NCBI GenBank assembly: GCA_021155045.1
Contig: JAJNQB010000019.1
Location: 310,001-374,000, forward strand
Direction: 5' to 3'
Length of the DNA stretch: 64,000 nucleotides
DNA from: Arcticibacter sp.
GTDB lineage: Bacteria > Bacteroidota > Bacteroidia > 2-12-FULL-35-15
Position numbers and translations under genes: made by a program. The notes beneath the pieces were generated by a model, which did no database searches, was not told the origin of the DNA, and worked only from the letters and a program-made list of their open reading frames with translations. This document shows, piece after piece, positions 8,731 through 18,172 of this stretch (its first letter is position 1; each line of letters opens with the position of its first letter).

Positions 8731-9855
8731 ATGGATATAAATTCCCTTTTAAAACGTGCATTAAACTTCGAATTTTTGAGTAAAGAAGAAGGTGTTTATC
8801 TTTTTCATAATGCCCCAACTGCTGAACTGGCTTTTGTTGCAAATGAATTAAGAAAAATTCAAAAACCGGATGGAAAGGTTACTTGGCAAATTGATAGAAA
8901 TGTAAATACGACCAATGTATGTATTGCCAATTGTAAATTTTGCAATTTTTATAGAATTCCAGGGCATAAAGAAGCGTACATTACCGATATCGAAACATAC
9001 AAACAAAAAATAGAGGAAACCATTAAGTTTGGTGGCGACCAACTTTTATTGCAAGGTGGGCATCATCCCGATTTAGGATTAAAATTTTATGTTGATTTAT
9101 TTAAACAGTTAAAAGCAATTTACCCTGAAATAAAATTGCATGCTCTTGGACCACCTGAAATTGCTCATATAACAAAACTTGAAAAAAGTACACACACTGA
9201 AGTTTTGCAGGCATTAAAAAATGCTGGAATGGATAGTTTGCCGGGCGCTGGAGCAGAAATATTAAATGATAGAGTACGCAGATTGATTTCGAAAGGAAAA
9301 TGTACAGGACGAGAATGGTTAGATGTGATGAGAGCAGCACATAAATTAAATATTACTTCCTCTGCAACCATGATGTTTGGGCATGTTGAAACCATTGAAG
9401 AGCGCTTTGAACATTTGGTTTGGATACGGGAAGTACAAGCAGAAAAACCAAAAGAGGTAAAAGGATTTTTAGCATTTATTCCTTGGCCCTTTCAAGATGA
9501 TGGAACACTTTTAAAACGAATAAAAGGAGTAAAAAATAGTGTAAGTGGTGATGAATATATCCGAATGATTGCATTAAGCAGAATAATGTTGCCAAACGTT
9601 ATAAATATTCAAGCGAGTTGGCTTACCATTGGAAAAGATATAGCACAAGCTTGTTTATATGCGGGAGCAAACGATTTTGGAAGTATTATGATTGAAGAAA
9701 ATGTGGTTTCTGCTGCCGGTGCGCCACACCGATTTACTTCTCAAACTATACAAACTGCCATAAAAGAAGCAGGTTTTGAACCTCAGCTAAGAACACAACA
9801 ATACGATTTTCGTGATTTGCCTGAAACAATGGTAGAACAGGTGATTAATTATTAA
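8731..9855 (+). CDS. mqnC: Cyclic dehypoxanthinyl futalosine synthase (radical SAM)
   Basis: Radical SAM enzyme that cyclises dehypoxanthine futalosine in the futalosine pathway of menaquinone synthesis. The 374-residue protein carries the 4Fe-4S motif C64-x3-C68-x2-C71 (CIANCKFC), followed by NFYR, as in the MqnC/MqnE/CofH group. LLQGGHHPDLGL and HALGPPEI favour MqnC over MqnE or CofH; I put the subgroup at about 85 percent. The C-terminal region includes an SxxxAGAPH-type motif. No other mqn genes are in the window. ATG start; 70 bases separate it from the next plus-strand gene. Confidence 0.92.
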   Translation: MDINSLLKRALNFEFLSKEEGVYLFHNAPTAELAFVANELRKIQKPDGKVTWQIDRNVNTTNVCIANCKFCNFYRIPGHKEAYITDIETYKQKIEETIKFGGDQLLLQGGHHPDLGLKFYVDLFKQLKAIYPEIKLHALGPPEIAHITKLEKSTHTEVLQALKNAGMDSLPGAGAEILNDRVRRLISKGKCTGREWLDVMRAAHKLNITSSATMMFGHVETIEERFEHLVWIREVQAEKPKEVKGFLAFIPWPFQDDGTLLKRIKGVKNSVSGDEYIRMIALSRIMLPNVINIQASWLTIGKDIAQACLYAGANDFGSIMIEENVVSAAGAPHRFTSQTIQTAIKEAGFEPQLRTQQYDFRDLPETMVEQVINY

Positions 9856-9925
9856 ATTAATTTAGTCGTTTTAAAATAAAATATGTAATTTAGAGTTTCT
9901 CATATTGAGGCTGATTTAATAACAA

Positions 9926-12607
9926 ATGAAGAATTTTTTATTTACAATATTATTTACATTTTGTTTTTTCTCATTTTCTTTTGCAACACATAACCGTGCA
10001 GGAGAAATTACTTATCATCATATTTCTGGATATACTTACGAAATAATTGTTACTACTTATACCAAAACATCAAGTTCTGCCGCTGATAGGTGTAATTTAA
10101 CTGTTTATTTTGGCGATGGTGATAGTGCAGTTTTTCCTAGAACCAATGGTCCTATTGGTTCTTGTAGTAATAGTGAAACAGATGGCGTACCACTCCCAAA
10201 TGATATAAAATGGAATATATACAAAGGAACGCATACTTATGGCGGACCTGGCAGCTACATTATTACTATGGAAGACCCAAATCGTAATGCTGGAATCTGT
10301 AATATAAGTTCGGGTAATTCTGTTAACACTGCTTTTGCATTACATTCAGAATTAATCATTAATAATTTATTAGGACCCAATAGTTCTCCTGATTTATTGT
10401 TTCCGCCCATTGATATTGCCTGTGTTGGTGAATGTTTTGAACACAACCCCAGTGCTTCGGACCCTGAAGGTGATAGTTTGTATTACGAATTAACTACACC
10501 ATATCAAACAGCAAGCTCGCCCGTTCCTTTATATACTTTGCCTCCTAATATGAGTTCGAGTAGTATCGACCATTTTACCGGAGATTTAGTTTGGTGTTCG
10601 CCTCCAACTATTTGTCAATACAATGTTGCAATAAAAATAAAACAATACACAAAAAAATTCGGACAGTGGTGGTATGTTGGATATGTTCTAAGAGATATGC
10701 AAATAGATGTTGCTTCTTGTACGAATACAAAACCAAACATTGCAGCAATTAATGATACTTGTATTGTAGCAGGAACAACCTTAAATTTTATGGTTACTGC
10801 AACGGATGCTGAAACGAATGTATTAATTTTGTCAGCTACAGGAACACCTTTTGGTTTGACACCTGCAGCTACATTTTCATCATTCCCTAGTTCAAGCCCA
10901 GTATTTGGTAATTTTAGCTGGACTCCAAATTGTAGTCAAATTAGATTTACTCCTTACTTGGTTACATTTAAAGTTAAAGACAGTCATCCTAGTACACCAT
11001 TGGTTGATTTTGAATCTATGTTTATTCGTGTAATTGCTCCTTCGGTAACGGGGTTAACTGCTACTCCTGCTGGCTCAAGCATTATTTTAAATTGGAATCC
11101 GGCAATATGTAACATGTCGCCCAATCCATTAACAGGATATAAAATTTACAGAAAAAATTCTTGCGATCCATTTGTGCCTGCGCCATGCGAAACTGGCTTA
11201 CCCAGTACTACAGGTTATACATTAATTGGTACAACCAACAATACTACTTTAACATTTACAGATAATAATGGTGGTGCAGGCTTAGCTCATGGAACAACAT
11301 ATTCTTACATTATTGTTGCTTATTATTATGATGGTTCACAAAGTATTGCATCTACAAATGTGTGTACACAATTGGTGCAAGATGTTCCTATTATTACAAA
11401 TGTTCATGTGATGTCCACAGATAACAGCAATGGTAACATTTGGATTCATTGGGTAAAACCAATTGGTGGAGCAGGAAATTTAGATACGATTGGAAATCCT
11501 CCTCCGTATGAATATAGGCTAAAAGAAGTTACGGGAGGAAGTTCAACACCTTTGATTACATATACTTACAACAGTTATTCTGCTTTAACCGATACCGGAT
11601 TTGTTTCTACATTGCTCAACACACAAAGTTTGCAACATACATATAGAGTTGATTTTTATTCAAATGGAAATTTTATTGGTTCTACAAATACAGCTTCTTC
11701 TGTATTTTTAAGTTCATCACCAAGTGATAACAAAGTAATTTTAACTTGGACCGAAGCTGTTCCATGGGGTAATTATTTGTATCATATTTATAGAGAAATT
11801 CCAACAGGCTCTGGAACATTTGTTTTAATTGGAACATCAACTACTCAAACATATACTGATACCGGACTTGCAAATGGCATACAGTTTTGTTACAAAGTAA
11901 TTAGTGAAGGACAATATTCTGACCCTGCATTACCAAGACCATTATTTAATGCATCACAGATAAAATGTGAGACACCATGGGATTTTACTCCTCCTTGTCA
12001 ACCAATTGTGAATGTTCAAACAGATTGCGGAATTGGAAATAATGTTTTAACATGGAACAATCCAAACAACAGCTGTGCAGATGATGTAGTCCAGTATAAT
12101 ATATATTTTGCTCCAACTACTACTGATCCTTTGCAATTAATTTATACAACAACTAATTTAAACGATACCACATTTACACATGTTTATTTGTATGATGGTT
12201 TGTATTATTCGGTTGCTGGATGCTATGCTGTAACGGCTGTAGATTCATTCAATAATGAAAGTGCTATTGTAAATAAATTTTGTGTGGATAATTGTCCGAT
12301 ATACGAATTACCAAATGTGTTTACACCCAATGGCGATGGCATTAACGATTTTTTTATTCCATTACCATATCGTTATGTAAAAGATATTGATATTAAAATA
12401 TACGACCGTTGGGGGTTGTTGATGTTTGAAACAACCGATGCAAGAATACTTTGGGATGGAAAAAATAAAGATACAAAACTTGCTTGCTCCGATGGCACAT
12501 ACTATTATGTTTGTATCGTAAACGAAATTAGAGTGGAAGGTATTAAACAAAGAGCATTAAAAGGCTTTGTACAATTAATAAATACTAAAAGTTCTCCAAA
12601 TAGATAA
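9926..12607 (+). CDS. Large secreted fibronectin-like protein with type B C-terminal domain
   Basis: An 893-residue surface or extracellular protein. Signal peptide 1-20 (ends SFA). Residues 21-270 form an N-terminal module shared with the proteins at 18173-21334 and 43736-47296: GEITY near the start, then FPPIDIACVGECF, DPEGDSLYYEL and VLRDMQIDV. A cadherin/Ig-like region follows, then three or four fibronectin III-like beta domains (about 365-780) with LTWTEA, SYIIVAYYY and FCYKVI-type strands. A CHU_C domain (about 795-893) has FTPNGDGINDFF, IYDRWG, WDGKN and a final GFVQLI. It is thus type IX secretion cargo; its binding partner is unknown. The stop lies only 6 bases before ribE. Confidence 0.88.
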   Translation: MKNFLFTILFTFCFFSFSFATHNRAGEITYHHISGYTYEIIVTTYTKTSSSAADRCNLTVYFGDGDSAVFPRTNGPIGSCSNSETDGVPLPNDIKWNIYKGTHTYGGPGSYIITMEDPNRNAGICNISSGNSVNTAFALHSELIINNLLGPNSSPDLLFPPIDIACVGECFEHNPSASDPEGDSLYYELTTPYQTASSPVPLYTLPPNMSSSSIDHFTGDLVWCSPPTICQYNVAIKIKQYTKKFGQWWYVGYVLRDMQIDVASCTNTKPNIAAINDTCIVAGTTLNFMVTATDAETNVLILSATGTPFGLTPAATFSSFPSSSPVFGNFSWTPNCSQIRFTPYLVTFKVKDSHPSTPLVDFESMFIRVIAPSVTGLTATPAGSSIILNWNPAICNMSPNPLTGYKIYRKNSCDPFVPAPCETGLPSTTGYTLIGTTNNTTLTFTDNNGGAGLAHGTTYSYIIVAYYYDGSQSIASTNVCTQLVQDVPIITNVHVMSTDNSNGNIWIHWVKPIGGAGNLDTIGNPPPYEYRLKEVTGGSSTPLITYTYNSYSALTDTGFVSTLLNTQSLQHTYRVDFYSNGNFIGSTNTASSVFLSSSPSDNKVILTWTEAVPWGNYLYHIYREIPTGSGTFVLIGTSTTQTYTDTGLANGIQFCYKVISEGQYSDPALPRPLFNASQIKCETPWDFTPPCQPIVNVQTDCGIGNNVLTWNNPNNSCADDVVQYNIYFAPTTTDPLQLIYTTTNLNDTTFTHVYLYDGLYYSVAGCYAVTAVDSFNNESAIVNKFCVDNCPIYELPNVFTPNGDGINDFFIPLPYRYVKDIDIKIYDRWGLLMFETTDARILWDGKNKDTKLACSDGTYYYVCIVNEIRVEGIKQRALKGFVQLINTKSSPNR

Positions 12608-12613
12608 AGCCTT

Positions 12614-13210
12614 ATGTTTTCAGGAATTATAGAAACAGTTGGAGAAGTAGTTAATTTACAAAAAGAGAAGAACAATCTTCATCTCACATTAAGATCAAAT
12701 TTTACTCCCGAATTAAAAATTGACCAAAGTATTGCACACAATGGTGTTTGTTTAACGGTGGTTGCTGTTGATGGAAATAGTTATACTGTTACTGCAATTG
12801 AAGAAACATTACAAAAAACAAATTTAGGATTATTGCAAATTGGAGATAAAGTAAATTTAGAAAGATGTTTGCGTGTGGGTGATAGACTTGATGGACACAT
12901 TGTTCAAGGACATGTTGATGAAACTGCAATTTGTAAAAATGTAGAAGAGCAAAATGGAAGTTGGATGTTTACATTTGAGTATGCTACTACTTCAAAAAAT
13001 ATAACTGTTGAAAAAGGTTCTGTCTGTGTGAATGGAGTAAGCCTTACTGTTGTTAATTCACAACAAAATTCATTTTCGGTTTGTATAATTCCTTATACGT
13101 TCAAATACACAAATTTTCATTCCATCAAAAAAGGAACACAAGTTAATTTAGAGTTTGATATACTTGGAAAGTATATTACTAAACTAGCCAACTTGTCTTT
13201 GTTATTGTAA
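12614..13210 (+). CDS. ribE: Riboflavin synthase, alpha chain
   Basis: Dismutates two molecules of 6,7-dimethyl-8-ribityllumazine to riboflavin in the cytosol, as a homotrimer. The 198-residue protein has the two tandem lumazine-binding barrels of the family. The first begins with the diagnostic MFSGIIETVG and includes HNGVCLTVV and DRLDGHIVQGHVD. The second begins near residue 98 and includes VNGVSLTVV. The start is ATG at 12614, 6 bases after the stop of a secreted adhesin-like gene, so its transcription is probably tied to an unrelated upstream gene. No hairpin terminator follows; an inverted-repeat element begins 16 bases downstream. Confidence 0.96.
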   Translation: MFSGIIETVGEVVNLQKEKNNLHLTLRSNFTPELKIDQSIAHNGVCLTVVAVDGNSYTVTAIEETLQKTNLGLLQIGDKVNLERCLRVGDRLDGHIVQGHVDETAICKNVEEQNGSWMFTFEYATTSKNITVEKGSVCVNGVSLTVVNSQQNSFSVCIIPYTFKYTNFHSIKKGTQVNLEFDILGKYITKLANLSLLL

Positions 13211-13226
13211 AAAGCTTGCGCACATA

Positions 13227-13325
13227 TCTCGATACATCCGCTTATTGCGGATACTCGAACAGACCACGCACATTTTATAACAATGACGTCAGTTCGAGTA
13301 GTGAGGAACGAACGTGTCGAGAACT
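13227..13325. repeat. Intergenic inverted-repeat element (REP/MITE-like)
   Basis: Nested inverted arms: TCTCGATAC (13227-13235) pairs with GTGTCGAGA (13314-13322) with one mismatch, and TACTCGAAC (13252-13260) pairs exactly with GTTCGAGTA (13292-13300). Between the left arms a small hairpin (CCGC-loop-GCGG) is seen. The RNA or single strand could fold into a long hairpin. It sits between convergent ribE and the zinc-ribbon gene. A shorter relative is at 2625-2646. A 70-codon frame overlaps it but appears to be chance. Confidence 0.6.
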
Positions 13326-13375
13326 GTTTTTAGCCAGAAAATCGCTCTCTTCATTGCTTTCATTCGAAAATGAAA

Positions 13376-13735
13376 TCATTCAGTATATTCCTTACGCTTT
13401 ACTAAAAAGTAAAAATCATTTTCGATAGGTAAATAGCCATATTCATAGCAAAAATAATAGCTTACATTTTTTTTAGTTGTATAGATATTGGTGTAATATT
13501 GAAAATTAAATCCTTTTTGAAGCAATTTTGCTTTTGATGCTTTTGCAGTTTCTTCAGGAACAAGCTCTTCTAATATTCTTCTGTTTTTGCGTAACATATT
13601 ATTAATGTTACGGACATAATTGGTTGAATCGCTATTTAGTTTGTTGTTGTAGGCATTGCGACAAAGGTCAGAACAAAACTTTTTATCTGCTCTTCCTTTT
13701 ATTGGTTCATCGCATTCAAGACATTGTTTAGTCAT
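13376..13735 (-). CDS. Small zinc-ribbon protein of unknown function
   Basis: A 119-residue protein. The first 27 residues form a treble-clef or zinc-ribbon motif with C5-x2-C8 and C21-x3-C25 (CLECDEPI ... KKFCSDLCRNAYNN). Similar short zinc-ribbon proteins are common in this phylum and have no established function. A helical, Lys-rich middle (NMLRKNRRILEELVPE) follows, then a Tyr-rich beta C-terminus. No signal peptide or membrane segment, so probably cytosolic, perhaps nucleic-acid binding (inference). The ATG at 13735 is 3 bases after the stop of the upstream secreted protein gene, suggesting one transcript. Confidence 0.78.
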   Translation of the reverse strand: MTKQCLECDEPIKGRADKKFCSDLCRNAYNNKLNSDSTNYVRNINNMLRKNRRILEELVPEETAKASKAKLLQKGFNFQYYTNIYTTKKNVSYYFCYEYGYLPIENDFYFLVKRKEYTE

Positions 13736-13738
13736 AAA

Positions 13739-14893
13739 TTATTCTTTTATAAAAGTATTCTTATAAATTTTATTCTTATTTTTTATGGTAATAATATAAA
13801 TTCCTTTTGCAAGAAAACTAACATCTATAGGGGAGTTACATTTAGTTGATTTATTTGAGAATACCAGCTTCCCAATAGAACTATATATTTCAACATCACC
13901 AGCTTCTTCTTTTAGGCTATTTACATTAAATGAAATGTTAGTGTGAGATGGATTAGGATATATTACAACTTCATTTTTGAGTTCTATATTTTCAATATCT
14001 GTAATTAAATTTCTATAACGTAAATAAATTTCAAAAGTACTAGTGCTGTTTTTTTGATGATAATATATTTTTTGTTTGTTTGTTGTAATAGTTGCGGCTT
14101 CCGGAACAAAACCTAAGTTAGAATGTATGACTTGAGGAATACTAAAGGTATCTACTATTGCACTTCGTACAGAAACACAAATCTCGGAATTAACAGTCGT
14201 TTTTAAAATACGTGTAAAGTATAACTCCAAACCATCGGTAGTCACTTGTGGGGCATAAACAATATAATTAGTGTTGTTTACATTTGAAAGTAAGGCATCA
14301 GTATTTATTAATTTATTGAAAGTAGAATCGTTTACTTTTTGAGCAATCCCCAACCTTGCATCGCAAGGCATTCCAAATGCACAACTATTGAAGTATGCAT
14401 TACAATAATATAACAGATTACCTTGAGGATTGATTGCAGCATCCATAATTAACCAACCAGGAGTATATATATTAAAATTTCCATAAACAGGGCTTATGTT
14501 ATTTACATTGCCACTAAAGTATATTCCTCGTTTTAAATTTTCAAATACGGTAGGATAATTTCTAAGCGACACCCAAAAAAAAGTATTTGATGAATCCAAG
14601 GAAGCAACGGCATCTAAATGACTTGGAGAAGAGTCGAAGGTTCCACCAACTAAACCAACATAGTTAAAGATAGAATCATTTATTCGAGTAGCATAATACA
14701 AATTTGTATTTCCACCTGAGTTTAAAGAATTAAAAAACAATGTATTTTCATCAGACGAAATAAATGGTTCCATTGCATCAAAGGTGAGTCCATTTATTGT
14801 TACCTTAATTTCAGGTCCAAAGCTTGGATAAATTTGAGCGGATAAATAAAAGCTAAATAGTAAATAATAAAATAAGAAATAGAGTTTTTTCAT
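13739..14893 (-). CDS. Secreted PD40-like propeller with type A sorting domain
   Basis: A 384-residue exported protein. Signal peptide 1-19 (LSAQ). Residues 20-295 are beta-rich with recurrent FISSDENTLFFNS, TTDGLELYFTR and TNKQKIYYHQK motifs, typical of WD40/PD40 propeller blades. The last 80 residues are a type A secretion sorting domain: VVIYPNPSHTNISF, then VEIYSSIGKLV, and a final KGIYIITI...KNTFIKE. It is predicted to be exported by the type IX system and attached to the surface or released. First gene of a two-gene unit with the zinc-ribbon gene. Ligand and substrate unknown. Confidence 0.85.
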   Translation of the reverse strand: MKKLYFLFYYLLFSFYLSAQIYPSFGPEIKVTINGLTFDAMEPFISSDENTLFFNSLNSGGNTNLYYATRINDSIFNYVGLVGGTFDSSPSHLDAVASLDSSNTFFWVSLRNYPTVFENLKRGIYFSGNVNNISPVYGNFNIYTPGWLIMDAAINPQGNLLYYCNAYFNSCAFGMPCDARLGIAQKVNDSTFNKLINTDALLSNVNNTNYIVYAPQVTTDGLELYFTRILKTTVNSEICVSVRSAIVDTFSIPQVIHSNLGFVPEAATITTNKQKIYYHQKNSTSTFEIYLRYRNLITDIENIELKNEVVIYPNPSHTNISFNVNSLKEEAGDVEIYSSIGKLVFSNKSTKCNSPIDVSFLAKGIYIITIKNKNKIYKNTFIKE

Positions 14894-15096
14894 TTTGATA
14901 TTTTTAATTTGACCCTACTTTAGGGAGGTTTATATTTTCTCGTTGGAATATCTGTATGCGGAAAAAATAAAGTTCTGTGAACAATATCGTTCTGCTAAGA
15001 TTATTATTTTGTCTGTTGTCTTCATTTTACAACGGTTACAATTTAAGGGAAGAGCAAATTTTGAAAAAAATTTGTTCTATTATTTAAGGACAAAGC

Positions 15097-17142
15097 TTAT
15101 TTCCAGTTTTCTTGAATCACCCCTTCTTTTATTGGGCGGAAAGCTGTTCTTCTGTTTTTTTGATGTTCTTCTTCTGTGCTAGCTTTGGGTACCAATAATT
15201 TTGTTTCGCCATATCCCTGTGCTACTAAGCGTTCTTTTGGTACTCCTTTTTCAATTAAATAATCTACAACAGATTTTGCACGTTCTTGTGATAATTTCAT
15301 GTTGTATGCATCGCTTCCGCGTTCATCGGTATGTGAACTTATTTCTACACTTAAGTTGTTGTTAAGCATTAAAAAATCATATAAATCATCCAATATTTTT
15401 TTTGATGCAGGACGTAATGTTGCTTTGTCGTAATCATACTCAATACCAGGAATAACAATATCTCCAGCAGGTATTGGTGATAAAAAGAAATCTTTTACAA
15501 AATGTTGTGTTTCTATAATTCCAACAGTGCTTAAGTTTCCTCCATCACCAAAGAATTTATTTTTTTGTGCTTTAATAAATAAATCCCAGCCTTCTTCTAA
15601 TGGTGTAAAGTATTTACCTTCTGCATCGGTGATTAAATAAAACTCTTCTCTGTTTCCTCTAATATCTTTGAACGTTAATAATGCATTTGGAATAATTGCA
15701 TTTGTTTCGGCATTGTAAACAGTACCACGCAAATCATATACGTTTGGTTCTTTGTCAATAGAATAAATTCTGTAGCAAGCACCACCAGAACAATCGGCAC
15801 AATCTTTTCTATCGGACGAAACAAAGCCATGTTGTTGGCTACGTTCCATTACAAAATAAGCATCATCTTTACTTGAGTTAACAGGGGTTCCCATGTTTTT
15901 TGGTTTGCTCCATAAAGAATCGCTGTTGTATGTTGATCTGAAGACATCTAAGCCTCCGTAACCCGGGTGTCCGTCTGAACTAAAATAAAGTGTTGATGTA
16001 TAGTAATGGAAAAAAGGAGTTATCTCATCTTCTGAAGTGTTAAATAGTTTTCCCATATTTATTGGGTTTCCTGTTGGTCTGCCATCATCATCAATGTTTA
16101 CATACCATAAATCCATTTTACCAAAACCTCCTGGTCGGTTTGACGAAAAATATAATACGCTACCATCGGGAGAAAGTGTAGGATGCATTGTTTTGTATCC
16201 TGCAATGTTTACATTATCGTTTAATCTTTCAGCTGCCAGCCATCTCTCATTCATCTGTTTACACAAGTAAATTGCACATTCGTTTTTATTTGTTGTTGAC
16301 CAACGAGTAAAATAAAATGAAGTCCTATCTAGAGTTAGAGTTCCTGCTCCTTCGTGAACATCTGTATCAACTGGTCCTTCCACTTTTTTTACATCATTCC
16401 ATTTATCATTTGTTTTGTGAACAGTATAAATATCACAAATGAATTTTGGATTTTGTTTTTTAGGATCGCTTATGGTGCTTATTTCACGTGCTGACGTAAA
16501 TTGTATAGTGTTTGGGTCGCCATAATAATTTACTGCAAAGTTGGATGTTCCAGAATTAAAAATAGAATCTAGTTCAGTAGTAAAAATATCTTTGCGTGCA
16601 TTGGTAGTGTCTACTGCTAAGTAACAACCAGCAATTTTTAATTTAGCTTGAGCAAATATTAAAGAATCTTTTCCTTCGCTCATTGTCATTACATCATCAA
16701 AGTTGATGTTTGCAGCACCGTATTTTTGATTTTTCATCAATGCATCTGCATACCAAAATTTTTCGAAAGGGTATTCTATTGATTGGTAGTCCATTGATTT
16801 TTTGAACCATATTTCAGCATTTTTATAATCACGATTTAATCGGTATGATTCTGCTACTTGATGTGTAACATAAATTTCACGAGCATCTACAACAGGTTTA
16901 ACTGCTTTAATTGAATCGCCTTTTGCTTTTTTTGCGGGAGATAAATAAGGTTTTACTTCGTACGGGCGAGTGAAATCAGCAGCAGTTCCTTTGTCAATTA
17001 CTTTTAAGTATAGGTTAATTGCAGTATTGTAATCACCGTTTTTAAAAGCAGCATCAGCATACTCCAAGAACTCTCTTTTTGTTTGTGCAAAAGAGCTAAC
17101 TATAAGCGTAAATAAAAATAAAAGTATAGCTATACGTTTCAT
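15097..17142 (-). CDS. PorE-like OmpA-family lipid/peptidoglycan-linked outer-membrane protein
   Basis: A 681-residue protein with the PorE-type architecture: signal peptide (1-20), TPR repeats (about 25-185), a PD40 propeller (about 230-470, with LSPDGSVLYFSSNRPGG and LYFSSDGHPGYGGLDVF), a carboxypeptidase-regulatory-like beta domain (475-545, LRGTVYNAET), and a C-terminal OmpA peptidoglycan-binding domain (about 565-675, SSHTDERGSDAYNMKLSQER). In Porphyromonas, PorE is a type IX secretion component with this layout; F. johnsoniae sprB/sprF loci are also followed by OmpA-type genes. Here it sits 3 bases after a PorP/SprF gene, as the last gene of a three-gene operon with an SprB-like adhesin. 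A role in export or anchoring of that adhesin is inferred. No lipobox is seen. Confidence 0.88.
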   Translation of the reverse strand: MKRIAILLFLFTLIVSSFAQTKREFLEYADAAFKNGDYNTAINLYLKVIDKGTAADFTRPYEVKPYLSPAKKAKGDSIKAVKPVVDAREIYVTHQVAESYRLNRDYKNAEIWFKKSMDYQSIEYPFEKFWYADALMKNQKYGAANINFDDVMTMSEGKDSLIFAQAKLKIAGCYLAVDTTNARKDIFTTELDSIFNSGTSNFAVNYYGDPNTIQFTSAREISTISDPKKQNPKFICDIYTVHKTNDKWNDVKKVEGPVDTDVHEGAGTLTLDRTSFYFTRWSTTNKNECAIYLCKQMNERWLAAERLNDNVNIAGYKTMHPTLSPDGSVLYFSSNRPGGFGKMDLWYVNIDDDGRPTGNPINMGKLFNTSEDEITPFFHYYTSTLYFSSDGHPGYGGLDVFRSTYNSDSLWSKPKNMGTPVNSSKDDAYFVMERSQQHGFVSSDRKDCADCSGGACYRIYSIDKEPNVYDLRGTVYNAETNAIIPNALLTFKDIRGNREEFYLITDAEGKYFTPLEEGWDLFIKAQKNKFFGDGGNLSTVGIIETQHFVKDFFLSPIPAGDIVIPGIEYDYDKATLRPASKKILDDLYDFLMLNNNLSVEISSHTDERGSDAYNMKLSQERAKSVVDYLIEKGVPKERLVAQGYGETKLLVPKASTEEEHQKNRRTAFRPIKEGVIQENWK

Positions 17143-17145
17143 AAA

Positions 17146-18147
17146 TTATAATCTTGGACAGTTAGCATAAGGGTTTGGTTTACTTCTACGTGCTATATAA
17201 GTAAATGAAATTTCAAATCCTCCGCGATAGTTTGATGAAGTTTTTAATGACGAAGTATTTATATCATAACTTAAACGAGCTATATAAGAACCTTTTTTAA
17301 TTCCTGCTTCAATAATTGCAGCATCTTTATTCCTGTACGTTGGTCCAAATATTAAGTATGTATCATCTTTCAAAAAGTAATGTAATAAAAGTGTTGCAGT
17401 TAATTCTTTTGCGTTTAATTCTCGCATATAAATAAACTTTGGAAGTAGTTGTACTTTTTCGTTTACGTTTACTTTTGTTCCTCCATGTATGTAATAACGA
17501 ATAGGAAGTTTGTTGTCTTTATTAAAAAAAGTTTCTTGTGGTTGTGTTAAATGAAAAGCAGAAAAACCAATGAATGGATTTATTCTCGAATTTTCTTTAG
17601 CATAATAATACAACGCTCCAGCGTTGATATCATGAATTAGTAGACTTGTGCTATTAAATACCTCACCATTTGCAATGTCGGTATCAAAGCCACCACCGTT
17701 AGCAGTAGTGTATTGGTTTCCAAAAGTAAGTTTGTTCATGTTCACACTTTTTTGAACAATTCCACCTTGAACACCTAATGCTAAATGATGATTTTGTGCT
17801 TTGTCAAAAACAACATCATATCCAACAGAAAGCAAGGCACTAAATACATTGTATTGACCAACTCCTGCTCGATAATTAAATACTTGTAGCCCAACTCCAA
17901 ATTTTTTTATTGGCATATCAAATGATAAACCAGCAGTAACAAATGGTTTTGTTGCCACAGCCGACCATTGTGTACGGTAGTGTCCGTGAATACGGTAAGC
18001 GCCATCAAACATTCCTGTCATGGCAGGATTTAAAAACATTGGAGGAGCATCGTATTGCGATAAATGAAAATCTTGGGCTTGCGTTTTTCCGATAGTCAAA
18101 ACCAACAAAACAATAATGCAACTATATTTTTTAAATGTTTTAATCAT
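17146..18147 (-). CDS. PorP/SprF family outer-membrane protein
   Basis: A 333-residue beta-barrel of the PorP/SprF family. These proteins sit in the outer membrane and are needed for export or attachment of type B cargo. Signal peptide about 1-24 (ends TQAQ), then the family-diagnostic DFHLSQYDAPPMFLNPAMTG and YRTQWSAV, followed by alternating beta strands and a C-terminal FTYIARR-type strand. I choose ATG at 18147 over the in-frame TTG one codon earlier. It is 22-25 bases after the SprB-like gene and 3 bases before the PorE-like gene. This is the only SprF relative in the window although four type B cargo proteins are present. Confidence 0.9.
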   Translation of the reverse strand: MIKTFKKYSCIIVLLVLTIGKTQAQDFHLSQYDAPPMFLNPAMTGMFDGAYRIHGHYRTQWSAVATKPFVTAGLSFDMPIKKFGVGLQVFNYRAGVGQYNVFSALLSVGYDVVFDKAQNHHLALGVQGGIVQKSVNMNKLTFGNQYTTANGGGFDTDIANGEVFNSTSLLIHDINAGALYYYAKENSRINPFIGFSAFHLTQPQETFFNKDNKLPIRYYIHGGTKVNVNEKVQLLPKFIYMRELNAKELTATLLLHYFLKDDTYLIFGPTYRNKDAAIIEAGIKKGSYIARLSYDINTSSLKTSSNYRGGFEISFTYIARRSKPNPYANCPRL

Positions 18148-18172
18148 CAATTAATAGTATTCAAATTTTATT

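Noticed and set aside
13216..13428. 70-codon plus-strand frame after ribE
   Set aside because: Runs through the inverted-repeat element and into the 3' end of the zinc-ribbon gene; composition reflects the repeat.
14943..15182. 79-codon plus-strand frame between the type A propeller and the PorE-like gene
   Set aside because: Overlaps the conserved C-terminus of the PorE-like gene on the other strand and resembles no protein family.
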